The translations under genes were made by a program, and so were the position numbers. Source: Actinomycetes bacterium (lineage in GTDB: Bacteria > Actinomycetota > Coriobacteriia > Anaerosomatales > Anaerosomataceae). From it: a stretch of DNA of 64,000 nucleotides. Below the pieces are notes generated by a model. That model made no database searches and was not told the DNA's origin. It saw only the letters and a list, made by a program, of their open reading frames with translations. The DNA is taken from assembly GCA_022839745.1 (NCBI GenBank), contig JALHJB010000015.1:1-64000 (forward strand), in the 5' to 3' direction. This document shows positions 7,751 through 14,954 of this stretch, one piece after another. Every line of letters starts with the position of its first letter. Positions within the stretch are counted from its first letter, which is position 1.

Positions 7751-8140
7751 ATGTACGCATCCACACGACACGACCGCTCGGGCGCGTACATGCGGCGCCG
7801 CCGGCGCACCTTGGCCGACCACGGGGGTGACCCGATGGAGTCCACGGGCAACCTGTTCGACGTGGCCATACTCATCGGGGTCGGCTTCCTGATCGTCGCC
7901 CTCTCGGGCTTCGGGCTCCAGGAGCTGCTCAGCGCCGAGGACGTGACAATCGTCAAGAACCCTGGCGAGAACGACATGGAGATCATCACCAAGACAGCAG
8001 GCCGCATCGAGCGGCTCCAGCGTACCGACGAGATGGGCGAAGGCCGAGGCTACGCTGTGGGCACCGTGTACCGCCTTGAGGACGGCACCATGATCTGGTC
8101 GCCGGGCGAAGGGTACCAGGACTCGGCACCTGCCGAGTGA
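7751..8140 (+). CDS. DUF2149 protein, ExbD/TolR-like single-span partner of the channel
   Basis: A 129-residue protein; ATG 7751 has CGGAG nine bases upstream, and a GTG at 7745 overlapping the previous stop is the alternative. The basic cytoplasmic N-terminus (MRRRRR) and a single membrane helix at residues 34-52 (NLFDVAILIGVGFLIVALSG) are followed by an outside domain of about 75 residues. The helix begins with an Asp (D37) in a pattern, F-D-V-x-hydrophobic, that lines up with the proton-carrying Asp of ExbD/TolR (FIDVMLVLLIIFMV). DUF2149 genes are known next to MotA/ExbB-like genes in some archaea. ExbD-like function is inference. A strong terminator follows. Confidence 0.75.
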   Translation: MYASTRHDRSGAYMRRRRRTLADHGGDPMESTGNLFDVAILIGVGFLIVALSGFGLQELLSAEDVTIVKNPGENDMEIITKTAGRIERLQRTDEMGEGRGYAVGTVYRLEDGTMIWSPGEGYQDSAPAE

Positions 8141-8182
8141 TCCTACCCCTCACCGGCGGACCATCCGCCTGCCGCACACACG

Positions 8183-8212
8183 ACGAAGGGCGCTCATCCG
8201 AGCGCCCTTCGT
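8183..8212. terminator. bidirectional terminator between the DUF2149 gene and glnA
   Basis: A perfect 13-base-pair stem (8183-8195 with 8200-8212) with the 4-base loop ATCC lies between the convergent genes. The + strand side is followed by T-rich sequence only briefly. Confidence 0.8.
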
Positions 8213-8233
8213 TCATACACGTGACCGGTGCCG

Positions 8234-9562
8234 CTAGAGCAGCGGCAGATACGCCTCAAGCTCGTACGGTGTCACGCGGGTGTGGTAGTTGATCCACTCG
8301 GCCTTCTTGTTGCGCAGGATGTACTCGAAGACCTGGTCACCGAGCGCCTCGCGCACGAGCTCGCTCTTCTCCATCTCCACGATGGCCTCATCAAGATCGC
8401 CCGGCAGGACGCCGATGCCGCACGCATCGCGCTCCGCCTGGGACATCTCATACACGTCATCGGTGACATCGGCCGGTAGCGTGAGACCCTTCTCGATGCC
8501 GTCCAGGCCGGCCGCCAGCATCACCGCGAACGCGAGATACGGGTTGCACGCCGGGTCCGGCGAGCGGAGCTCCACGCGGGTGGCATTCTCCTTGCCTGGC
8601 TTGTACATCGGCACGCGCACAAGCGCCGAGCGGTTGCGGTGTGCCCAGCAGATGTACACGGGGGCCTCGTAGCCCGATACAAGACGCTTGTAGCTGTTCA
8701 CCCACTGGTTGGTGACCAGGCATGTCTCACGGGCATGCGCGAGAATGCCCGCGATGTAGCTCTTGGCCGTAGCCGAAAGGTGGAACGGATCGCTGGCATC
8801 GTAGAAAGCGTTGCGCCCGTCCTTGAAGAGCGACTGGTGCACATGCATGCCGCTTCCGGCTTCACCGAACATCGGCTTGGGCATGAACGACGCGTAGACG
8901 CCGTTTTGCTGCGCGACCTCCTTTACCACCACGCGGTAGGTCATGACGTTGTCGGCCATCTGAAGCGCCTCAGCGTAGCGGAGGTCGATCTCGTGTTGGC
9001 TCGGCCCTACCTCGTGGTGGCTGTACTCCACATGGATGCCGAAGCGCTTGAGCGCACGGACGGTGTCCTTGCGGAGGTCGACCGCGAGATCGCGCGTGGT
9101 CTGGTCGAAGTACGTGCCCTGGTCGAGGACCTCGGTGCCCTTGTCGTCCTTGAAGTAGTAGTACTCGAGCTCTGGCCCCACGTAGAACGTGAAGCCCAGC
9201 TTCGCCGCGCGCTCGAGCTGGCGCTTGAGCACGTAGCGGGGATCGGCCTCGTACGGCGTGCCATCGGGACGCACGATGTCGCAGAACATCGTGGCCATGA
9301 GCTGCCCGCCCGTCCTCCACGGCAGGATCTTCAGCGTGGTGGGGTCGGGATACGCGATCATGTCCGACTCTTCGATCCGCGCGAATCCCTGGATGGAGCT
9401 TCCGTCAAAGCCCATCCCCTCGATCATCGCGTTCTCGAGTTCCTCCACATCCATCGTGAAGCTCTTCAGAAAGCCGAGAACGTCCGTGAACCACAGGTGG
9501 ATGAACTCGATCTTCTGATCCTTGATCTTCTGGATCACATCGTGCCGGAGCTCCTGGGGCAT
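8234..9562 (-). CDS. glnA: type I glutamine synthetase
   Basis: A 442-residue cytoplasmic enzyme that forms glutamine from glutamate, ammonia and ATP. Visible signatures are the N-terminal FTDVLGFLKS, the catalytic-barrel FDGSSIQGF, GPELEYYYFKD, SGMHVHQSL, and RVELRSPDPACNPYLAFAVMLAAGLDGI. The 442-residue length matches the GSI-alpha type (Bacillus-like, near 444), not the longer adenylylated GSI-beta. The C-terminus lacks the adenylylation-site Tyr motif, so control is probably by feedback or a repressor. ATG 9562 follows AGGGAGG. It is divergent from gdhA, linking both routes of ammonia assimilation. Confidence 0.97.
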   Translation of the reverse strand: MPQELRHDVIQKIKDQKIEFIHLWFTDVLGFLKSFTMDVEELENAMIEGMGFDGSSIQGFARIEESDMIAYPDPTTLKILPWRTGGQLMATMFCDIVRPDGTPYEADPRYVLKRQLERAAKLGFTFYVGPELEYYYFKDDKGTEVLDQGTYFDQTTRDLAVDLRKDTVRALKRFGIHVEYSHHEVGPSQHEIDLRYAEALQMADNVMTYRVVVKEVAQQNGVYASFMPKPMFGEAGSGMHVHQSLFKDGRNAFYDASDPFHLSATAKSYIAGILAHARETCLVTNQWVNSYKRLVSGYEAPVYICWAHRNRSALVRVPMYKPGKENATRVELRSPDPACNPYLAFAVMLAAGLDGIEKGLTLPADVTDDVYEMSQAERDACGIGVLPGDLDEAIVEMEKSELVREALGDQVFEYILRNKKAEWINYHTRVTPYELEAYLPLL

Positions 9563-9617
9563 GGTTCCTCCCTGTGACTGCTGCCCGTTTGCCGAAACGT
9601 CATCTCATGATGCGAAC

Positions 9618-9645
9618 ACAGTACGCTACACTAGCGCAAATTCAA
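9618..9645 (-). promoter_or_regulatory. probable glnA promoter
   Basis: On the minus strand TTGAAT (9640-9645) and TACTGT (9618-9623) are 16 bases apart, in the right direction for glnA. A TACACT at 9627-9632 on the + strand would be the -10 of gdhA, so the two divergent promoters would interleave. No clear -35 is visible for gdhA. Confidence 0.45.
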
Positions 9646-9675
9646 GCACGTTCGTCATCTGAAGGGGGCTTTTCG

Positions 9676-11037
9676 ATGTCAGGGTACGCCACCGATCTCA
9701 TGGACGCCGTGAAGGCGAAGAACCCGGGGGAGCCGGAGTTCCATCAGGCTGTCTCCGAGGTCGTCGAATCATGTAGCGTCGTCCTCGACCGCCACCCCGA
9801 GTTCCGCAACGCGCGGATCCTCGAGCGCATGGTCGAACCCGAGCGCGTCATCATCTTCCGCGTGCCGTGGCAAGCCGACAACGGCGACGTCCACGTGAAC
9901 CGCGGCTTCCGTATCGAGATGAACAGCGCGATCGGCCCCTACAAGGGCGGCCTCCGGTTCCACCCCTCGGTCAACCTCGGCATCCTGAAGTTCCTCGCCT
10001 TCGAGCAGGTCTTCAAGAACTCGCTCACCACGCTGCCGATGGGCGGCGGCAAGGGCGGCAGCGACTTCGACCCCAAGGGCAAGAGCGAAGCCGAGGTCAT
10101 GCGGTTCTGCCAGAGCTTCATGACCGAGCTCCAGCGTCATATCGGCCCCGATACCGATGTGCCGGCCGGCGACATCGGCGTGGGCGCTCGCGAGATCGGG
10201 TTCATGTTCGGCCAGTACAAGCGGCTCCGCAACGAGTTCACCGGTGTGCTCACCGGCAAGGGCCTCGACTGGGGCGGTTCTCTGATCCGTCCCGAGGCCA
10301 CCGGCTACGGCTGCGTCTACTTCGCCGCTGAGATGCTCGCAGTCAAGGGCGAGACCTTCGAGGGCAAGACGTGCCTCGTGTCAGGCTCGGGCAACGTCGC
10401 GCAGTACACGATCGAGAAGATCCTCGACCTCGGCGGCACGGTGGTCACGGCATCGGACTCGAACGGCTTCATCTACGACGAGGCCGGCATCGATCGCGAG
10501 AAGCTCGCCTTCCTGATGGAGCTCAAGAACGTGAAGCGCGGTCGTATCGCCGAGTACGCGGAGAAGTACAGCACAGCCGTCTACACGCCGGTCGACCCGT
10601 CGCTCGGCTATAACCCGCTGTGGGCGATCAAGGCCGACTGCGCCTTCCCTTCTGCCACGCAAAACGAGATCAACGGCGTCGACGCGGCCAATCTCCTGGC
10701 CAACGGGGTGCGCCTCGTCGCCGAGGGCGCGAACATGCCCTCCGATGCCGATGCCGCCCACGCGTTCATCCAGGCGGGCATCATGTACGCGCCGGGCAAG
10801 GCCAGCAACGCCGGAGGCGTGGCCACCTCCGGACTCGAGATGTCGCAGAACAGCATGCGCCTGTCGTGGAGCCGCGAGGAAGTCGACACCCGGCTGCGCG
10901 GGATCATGCAGTCGATCCACCGGTCCTGCGTGCAGGCCGCCGAGGAGTACGGCACCCCGGGCAACTACGTGAACGGCGCGAACATCGCAGGCTTCATGAA
11001 GGTTGCCCGCGCGATGATGGCCCAGGGCATCGTGTAG
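9676..11037 (+). CDS. gdhA: NADP-type glutamate dehydrogenase
   Basis: A 453-residue hexameric-type enzyme that aminates 2-oxoglutarate to glutamate. ATG 9676 is preceded by AAGGGGG at seven bases; longer upstream reading is rejected because it lacks a binding site. Motifs are PYKGGLRFHPSVN, LPMGGGKGGSDFDP (substrate-binding and catalytic Lys residues), PAGDIGVGAREIGFMFG, the Rossmann stretch VSGSGNVAQY, and GKASNAGGVATSGLEMSQN. The length fits the roughly 450-residue small GDH family (GdhA of E. coli type). It is divergent from glnA. Confidence 0.97.
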   Translation: MSGYATDLMDAVKAKNPGEPEFHQAVSEVVESCSVVLDRHPEFRNARILERMVEPERVIIFRVPWQADNGDVHVNRGFRIEMNSAIGPYKGGLRFHPSVNLGILKFLAFEQVFKNSLTTLPMGGGKGGSDFDPKGKSEAEVMRFCQSFMTELQRHIGPDTDVPAGDIGVGAREIGFMFGQYKRLRNEFTGVLTGKGLDWGGSLIRPEATGYGCVYFAAEMLAVKGETFEGKTCLVSGSGNVAQYTIEKILDLGGTVVTASDSNGFIYDEAGIDREKLAFLMELKNVKRGRIAEYAEKYSTAVYTPVDPSLGYNPLWAIKADCAFPSATQNEINGVDAANLLANGVRLVAEGANMPSDADAAHAFIQAGIMYAPGKASNAGGVATSGLEMSQNSMRLSWSREEVDTRLRGIMQSIHRSCVQAAEEYGTPGNYVNGANIAGFMKVARAMMAQGIV

Positions 11038-11061
11038 GAACCGCCCGACGATGCGTCACCC

Positions 11062-11096
11062 AGCGCGCCGCTCCCGCACCACGGGGGCGGCGCGCT
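11062..11096 (+). terminator. hairpin after gdhA, terminator-like
   Basis: A 15-base-pair GC-rich stem (11062-11076 with 11082-11096) with one G-T pair lies 25 bases after the gdhA stop. There is no T-tract, so termination strength is uncertain. Confidence 0.5.
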
Positions 11097-11182
11097 CGCG
11101 TTCGGCTGCGACGTGGCCGCGTCATCCCGGCAGACGTGCCTGCGCCTGACGCCCCTCCTCCACGACCCCCTCTGTACAAGGC

Positions 11183-11220
11183 TGTAACTATTGTTACAAT
11201 GCCTACGTGGCAGGTATCTA
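11183..11220 (+). promoter_or_regulatory. palindromic operator and possible promoter of the SDR gene
   Basis: TGTAAC-TATT-GTTACA (11183-11198) is a perfect 16-base palindrome of the kind bound by dimeric one-component repressors. TTGTTA (11191-11196), inside the palindrome, and TATCTA (11215-11220) are 18 bases apart and could be the -35 and -10. A bound repressor would then block polymerase. The regulator is not in the neighbourhood. Confidence 0.5.
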
Positions 11221-11242
11221 GCAACATAGGAAAGGGGTACCA

Positions 11243-12004
11243 ATGGCAGGATTCGAGGGTAAGGTGGCGCTCATCACCGGTGCTGGTTCGGGCATCGGAC
11301 GCGAGGCGGCGCTCGGGTTCGCTCGCGGCGGGGCGAAGATCGTCGTCTCCGACGTGGACGAGGCGGGCGGAGCGGAGACCGTGGCGATGGTGGCCAACGC
11401 CGGCAGCGAGGCCGTCTTCGTGCGTGCGGACGTGTCCAAGGCCGAAGAGGTGGAAGCCGCCGTTGCGGCCGCTGTCGACGCATTCGGCGGGCTCCACATC
11501 GTGGTGAACAACGCCGGTATCGGCGGAGAGGCCAACCTCACAGGCGATTACTCGCTCGAGGACTGGCACAAGGTCATCGGCATCAACCTGAACGGCGTGT
11601 TCTACGGCATGCGCTACGGCATCCCCGCGATCCTCGCCTCCGGCGGCGGATCGGTCGTGAACGTCTCCAGCATCCTCGGCCTCGTAGGCTGGAGCACCGC
11701 CCCTGCCTACGTCGCCGCCAAGCACGGCGTATCGGGTCTCACCAAGGCGGCGGCCACCGAGTACGCCCAGCAGGGTATCCGCGTGAACTCCGTGCACCCC
11801 GGGTTCATCGAGACACCGCTGCTCACGAAGACGGGCATCACTCCCGGCACCGACGGCTACAACTTCATCGCGAGCAAGCATGCGATGAACCGCCTGGGGA
11901 CCGCCGACGAGGTCGCGAACCTGATCGTGTGGCTCGCGTCCGACGAAGCGTCGTTCGTCACCGGCTCGAACATGACGGTCGACGGCGGGTATACCTGCCA
12001 GTAG
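11243..12004 (+). CDS. short-chain dehydrogenase/reductase (classical SDR)
   Basis: A 253-residue NAD(P)-dependent oxidoreductase. It shows the cofactor motif TGAGSGIG (residues 12-19), NNAG (89-92), the catalytic Ser (142/143, NVSS), Tyr156 and Lys160 (YVAAK), and the C-terminal VDGGYTCQ typical of FabG/glucose-dehydrogenase-like members. An Asp at residue 37 (VVSDVDE), at the end of the second strand, favours NAD over NADP by family rules. Substrate unknown. ATG 11243 follows GGAAAGGGG. It is monocistronic, with its own operator upstream and a terminator downstream. Confidence 0.9.
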   Translation: MAGFEGKVALITGAGSGIGREAALGFARGGAKIVVSDVDEAGGAETVAMVANAGSEAVFVRADVSKAEEVEAAVAAAVDAFGGLHIVVNNAGIGGEANLTGDYSLEDWHKVIGINLNGVFYGMRYGIPAILASGGGSVVNVSSILGLVGWSTAPAYVAAKHGVSGLTKAAATEYAQQGIRVNSVHPGFIETPLLTKTGITPGTDGYNFIASKHAMNRLGTADEVANLIVWLASDEASFVTGSNMTVDGGYTCQ

Positions 12005-12024
12005 GCCCGTGCAGCGGACATGTT

Positions 12025-12064
12025 GAAGGGCGGTTGCTCATGAGCAGCCGCCCTTCTTCTTTTC
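12025..12064 (+). terminator. rho-independent terminator of the SDR gene
   Basis: The stem pairs 12025-12033 with 12048-12056 and extends inward through TGCTC/GAGCA. It is followed by TTCTTTTCGCTTTT. Confidence 0.85.
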
Positions 12065-12089
12065 GCTTTTCTTGCCGCCGGGCACCACG

Positions 12090-12106
12090 TTGGCACACCC
12101 GTTGCT
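12090..12106 (+). promoter_or_regulatory. sigma-54-type promoter consensus
   Basis: TTGGCACACCCGTTGCT matches the -24/-12 consensus TGGCAC-N5-TTGC exactly, with the GG and GC doublets ten bases apart. It points to a terminator 70 bases downstream, with no gene between. No rpoN or enhancer-binding protein is in the window, and sigma-54 is rare in actinobacteria, so this could be chance. Confidence 0.35.
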
Positions 12107-12116
12107 TTACCCTCTG

Positions 12117-12215
12117 CGAGCAGTGCGACCCGCCATCCCTCCCCCCTCGGACGCGGGGAATCGCCGCTCAACTGAAGCGAGGCGCACCCCCCATGCGCCT
12201 CGCTCCTACTTTTTT
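12117..12215 (+). ncRNA. candidate small RNA of about 98 nt
   Basis: The stretch from the expected start of the sigma-54-like promoter to a strong terminator carries no plausible gene on the + strand. It contains predicted hairpins (CTGC..GCAG near 12114-12123; CCCC..GGGG near 12145-12158). A transcript here would end at the 12176-12204 hairpin. It would be an intergenic sRNA between the SDR and pstB genes. Expression is not shown by sequence. Confidence 0.3.
12176..12215 (+). terminator. strong rho-independent terminator without an upstream gene
   Basis: A perfect 11-base-pair stem (12176-12186 with 12194-12204), loop CCCCCCA, then CCTACTTTTTT. The T-run is on the + strand, so it terminates rightward transcription. 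The nearest + gene (SDR) already has its own terminator 110 bases upstream. Confidence 0.85.
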
Positions 12216-12281
12216 CGGGGGCCTGTCCGGCGCCTATAGGCCGCGCCAGCCGCCTGCCCCGCATCGTCCCTATACGACGGC

Positions 12282-13163
12282 CTACCCGAATCGACCGGTG
12301 ATGTACGATTCCGTGCGCGGATCATCGGGGTTCGTGAACATCTTCTTGGTGTCGCCGATCTCGATGAGGTGCGCCGGCGCTTCCAAGCTCTCACGCAACA
12401 TGAACGCGGTCTGGTCCGAGATCCGGGCCGCTTGCTGCATGTTATGTGTGACGATGACGATCGTCACCGAGTCCTTGAGCTTCGCGATGGTGTCCTCGAT
12501 CTGCTGCGTCGAGATGGGGTCCAGCGCCGAGGCGGGCTCGTCCATCAGGATGACTTCCGGCTTGGTGGCAAGCGCCCGCGCGATGCACAGCCGCTGCTGC
12601 TGTCCGCCTGAAAGCTCGAACGCGTGCTTCTTGAGGCTCTTCTTCACCTCGTCCCAGAGGGCTGAACCCTTCAGGGACTCCTCCACGAGCGCATCGAGCT
12701 CGGCCTTGCGCCGGATGCCCTGTGTGCGCGGACCGTACGCGACGTTGTCATAGATGCTCATCGGGAAGGGATTGGGCCGCTGGAACACCTGCCCCACACG
12801 CATCCTCAGCTCAACGGGGTCCATGGCCTTTCCCATGATGTCCACCCCGTCGAGCGTGATGCGGCCGCCCACGGTGACGTTGCCGAGTTCGTCGTTCATC
12901 CGGTTCAGGCACCGCAGCAGCGTGGACTTGCCACACCCCGAAGGGCCGATGAGCGCCGTCACTGAGCGTGGGGGGATCTCCATGTCCACGCCCTCTATGA
13001 CCTGGTCGCGTCCGTACGCGACAGATACGCCTGTGAGCGAGAAGCTGCCCCGGATCGTTGACGAAGCCTCATCGCGGGTCGCCACTTCGGCCGCCTCCCG
13101 AACGTGCATGTGCGGCGCTCCGAGCGGCGCCGCGCCCTCGCGCTCCAGCAGCAGTGCTGTCAC
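12282..13163 (-). CDS. pstB: phosphate ABC transporter ATP-binding protein
   Basis: A 293-residue ATPase that energises high-affinity phosphate uptake at the inner face of the membrane. Walker A is GPSGCGKST, the signature is LSGGQQQR and Walker B is VILMDEPASALDP. The phosphate-family hallmarks RPNPFPMSIYDNVAYGPR and the late VIVTHNMQQAARISD are present. The start is GTG 13163, which overlaps the pstA stop (GTGA) and has GAGGAGG upstream; GTG 13166 is adjacent. Last gene of pstSCAB. No phoU follows, which is unusual. Confidence 0.95.
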   Translation of the reverse strand: MTALLLEREGAAPLGAPHMHVREAAEVATRDEASSTIRGSFSLTGVSVAYGRDQVIEGVDMEIPPRSVTALIGPSGCGKSTLLRCLNRMNDELGNVTVGGRITLDGVDIMGKAMDPVELRMRVGQVFQRPNPFPMSIYDNVAYGPRTQGIRRKAELDALVEESLKGSALWDEVKKSLKKHAFELSGGQQQRLCIARALATKPEVILMDEPASALDPISTQQIEDTIAKLKDSVTIVIVTHNMQQAARISDQTAFMLRESLEAPAHLIEIGDTKKMFTNPDDPRTESYITGRFG

Positions 13164-14026
13164 CACTTCACCCTCCTCCTCTGCGCCGACCGCCAGAGGG
13201 CGGCGATGACGCTGACAACGCTCACGCCGGCGACCAGGACGAGCGCGGTCCCCCACACGAGCGTACGGTTCCAGCCAGGCACCGATGTGACCTGTGCGTA
13301 GATGTGATATGGCAGGGACATGAACTGCGACGACAGATCCTCGGGCAGCCGCCGCATCTGGAACACGGCGCCAGTGAACAGGATCGGTGCCGTCTCTCCA
13401 GCGGCACGCGCGAGTCCCAAGATCGAGCCGGTGATGATACCCGGTGCCGCCGCGGGCAGGACCACTTTGTAGATGGTCCGCAGCCGGGTGGCGCCAAGCG
13501 CGAGCGACGCCTGCCGCAGATCCTGCGGGATCTGTCGCAAAGCCTCCTCGGTGGCGGTGATCACGACCGGCAGCGTCATGCAGGTAAGCGTGAGCGCCGA
13601 GGCGATGATCGACCGGCCGAGCCCGGCCGTCAGCACGAACGCGGCGAGCCCGAACAGGCCGTACACGATCGACGGCACGCCCGCCATGTTGGTGATCGCA
13701 AGGCGGATCGCACGGGTGGCGAGATTGCGGGGCGCGTACTCCGATAGATAGATGCCCGCAAGCACGCCGATCGGAAGCGTGAGCGCCGCGGTAGCGGTGG
13801 TCACCCAGATCGTGCCCACGATGACGGGGAGGATGCCACCCTCACGACCTCGGTCGCGAGGGACATCGGTGAGGAACGTGAAGTCGATCGCTCCGATACC
13901 GTTGTACACGATGTATCCGAGCACGAACAGCGCGACCGCGACGACGCCAAGCGCCGCGCCGCCCGTAAGGATCCTGGCCACCGCTTCGGCGCTGCGCGCC
14001 CTGCGAGTCCGCGACGTCCTACTCAT
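13160..14026 (-). CDS. pstA: phosphate ABC transporter permease PstA
   Basis: A 288-residue inner-membrane permease with about six membrane spans, beginning LGVVAVALFVLGYIVYNGIG. The conserved permease loop appears as ALRQIPQDLRQASLALGATRLRTI and PAAAPGIITGSILGLARAAGETAPI, which contacts PstB. ATG 14026 overlaps the pstC stop (ATGA), with AGAGGTGG upstream. Residues 1-15 are Arg-rich, as is usual for a cytoplasmic N-terminus. Confidence 0.95.
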   Translation of the reverse strand: MSRTSRTRRARSAEAVARILTGGAALGVVAVALFVLGYIVYNGIGAIDFTFLTDVPRDRGREGGILPVIVGTIWVTTATAALTLPIGVLAGIYLSEYAPRNLATRAIRLAITNMAGVPSIVYGLFGLAAFVLTAGLGRSIIASALTLTCMTLPVVITATEEALRQIPQDLRQASLALGATRLRTIYKVVLPAAAPGIITGSILGLARAAGETAPILFTGAVFQMRRLPEDLSSQFMSLPYHIYAQVTSVPGWNRTLVWGTALVLVAGVSVVSVIAALWRSAQRRRVKW

Positions 14027-14949
14027 CGGCGCCACCTCTTCCGCTGACCTTCGAGCACCAGGTCGGCGGCCAGATTGATCGCGAACGTGATCACGAACAG
14101 CACCAGACCCACAGCGAACAGCACAGAGTAGTGGAGGCCGCCTTGCACGACCTCCCCCATCTCCGCCGCGATGGTGCCGGTCATGGTACGCACCGACTCC
14201 AGCACGCTCGTGGGCATGATCGCCGCATTGCCGGTCAGCATGAGCACAGCCATCGTCTCACCGATGGCGCGCCCGAGACCGAGCATGACCGCCGCGAAGA
14301 TACCGGAACTCGCGGCGGGAATGGTCACTTTGTAGGTGGTCTGCCAGCGCGTGTTGCCAAGCGCCGCAGAGCCCTGGCGCAGATCGAATGGCACCGCGTG
14401 CAGCGCGTCCTCCGAGATGGAGATCACCGTGGGAAGCGACATCACACCGAGCACGATGCCGCCAGCAAGCGCCGTCATACCGCTGTTGAGCGCGAAGACA
14501 TCCTTCACAAGCGGGATGACCACAGCCACACCGATCAGACCGTACACGACCGAGGGGACCGCCGCCATGAACTCGATGATCGACTTCATGATGTCCTTGA
14601 CCCCGGTCCCCGAGAACTCCGAGATGAACACCGCCGCCGCGACACCGAGGGGAACCGATACCACCAACGCGACCGCGGTCACAAGGAGGGACCCGAGAAT
14701 CAGCGGCAACATCCCGAACTTGCCTGGATTCGACGTGGGGTACCAGGCGGTGCCGGACAGCATCGATCCGAGTCCGGCCTCGTTGAGCGCACGAACGGAG
14801 TTCAAGATCAGGAACAGCGCGATGGCCGCCAGGATGATGATGGCGAGCCAGCCACATACGTAGATGAAGGCGAGAACAACGCCTTCGGCCGCACGACGCA
14901 TGGTCGTGCGGCCGCGGCGCCGCTCACCGTGGGAGGGAGGGATGCTCAT
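14023..14949 (-). CDS. pstC: phosphate ABC transporter permease PstC
   Basis: A 308-residue membrane permease that pairs with PstA to form the phosphate channel. Visible spans include VVLAFIYVCGWLAIIILAAIALFLI and a C-terminal helix. Motifs are WYPTSNPGKFGMLPLILGSLLVT, AVPSVVYGLIGV and the coupling loop VPFDLRQGSAALGNTRWQT...GLGRAIGETMAVLM. The ATG at 14949 lies 6 bases after the pstS stop and has only a weak binding site, so translation may be coupled to pstS. Confidence 0.95.
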   Translation of the reverse strand: MSIPPSHGERRRGRTTMRRAAEGVVLAFIYVCGWLAIIILAAIALFLILNSVRALNEAGLGSMLSGTAWYPTSNPGKFGMLPLILGSLLVTAVALVVSVPLGVAAAVFISEFSGTGVKDIMKSIIEFMAAVPSVVYGLIGVAVVIPLVKDVFALNSGMTALAGGIVLGVMSLPTVISISEDALHAVPFDLRQGSAALGNTRWQTTYKVTIPAASSGIFAAVMLGLGRAIGETMAVLMLTGNAAIMPTSVLESVRTMTGTIAAEMGEVVQGGLHYSVLFAVGLVLFVITFAINLAADLVLEGQRKRWRR

Positions 14950-14954
14950 ACGGT

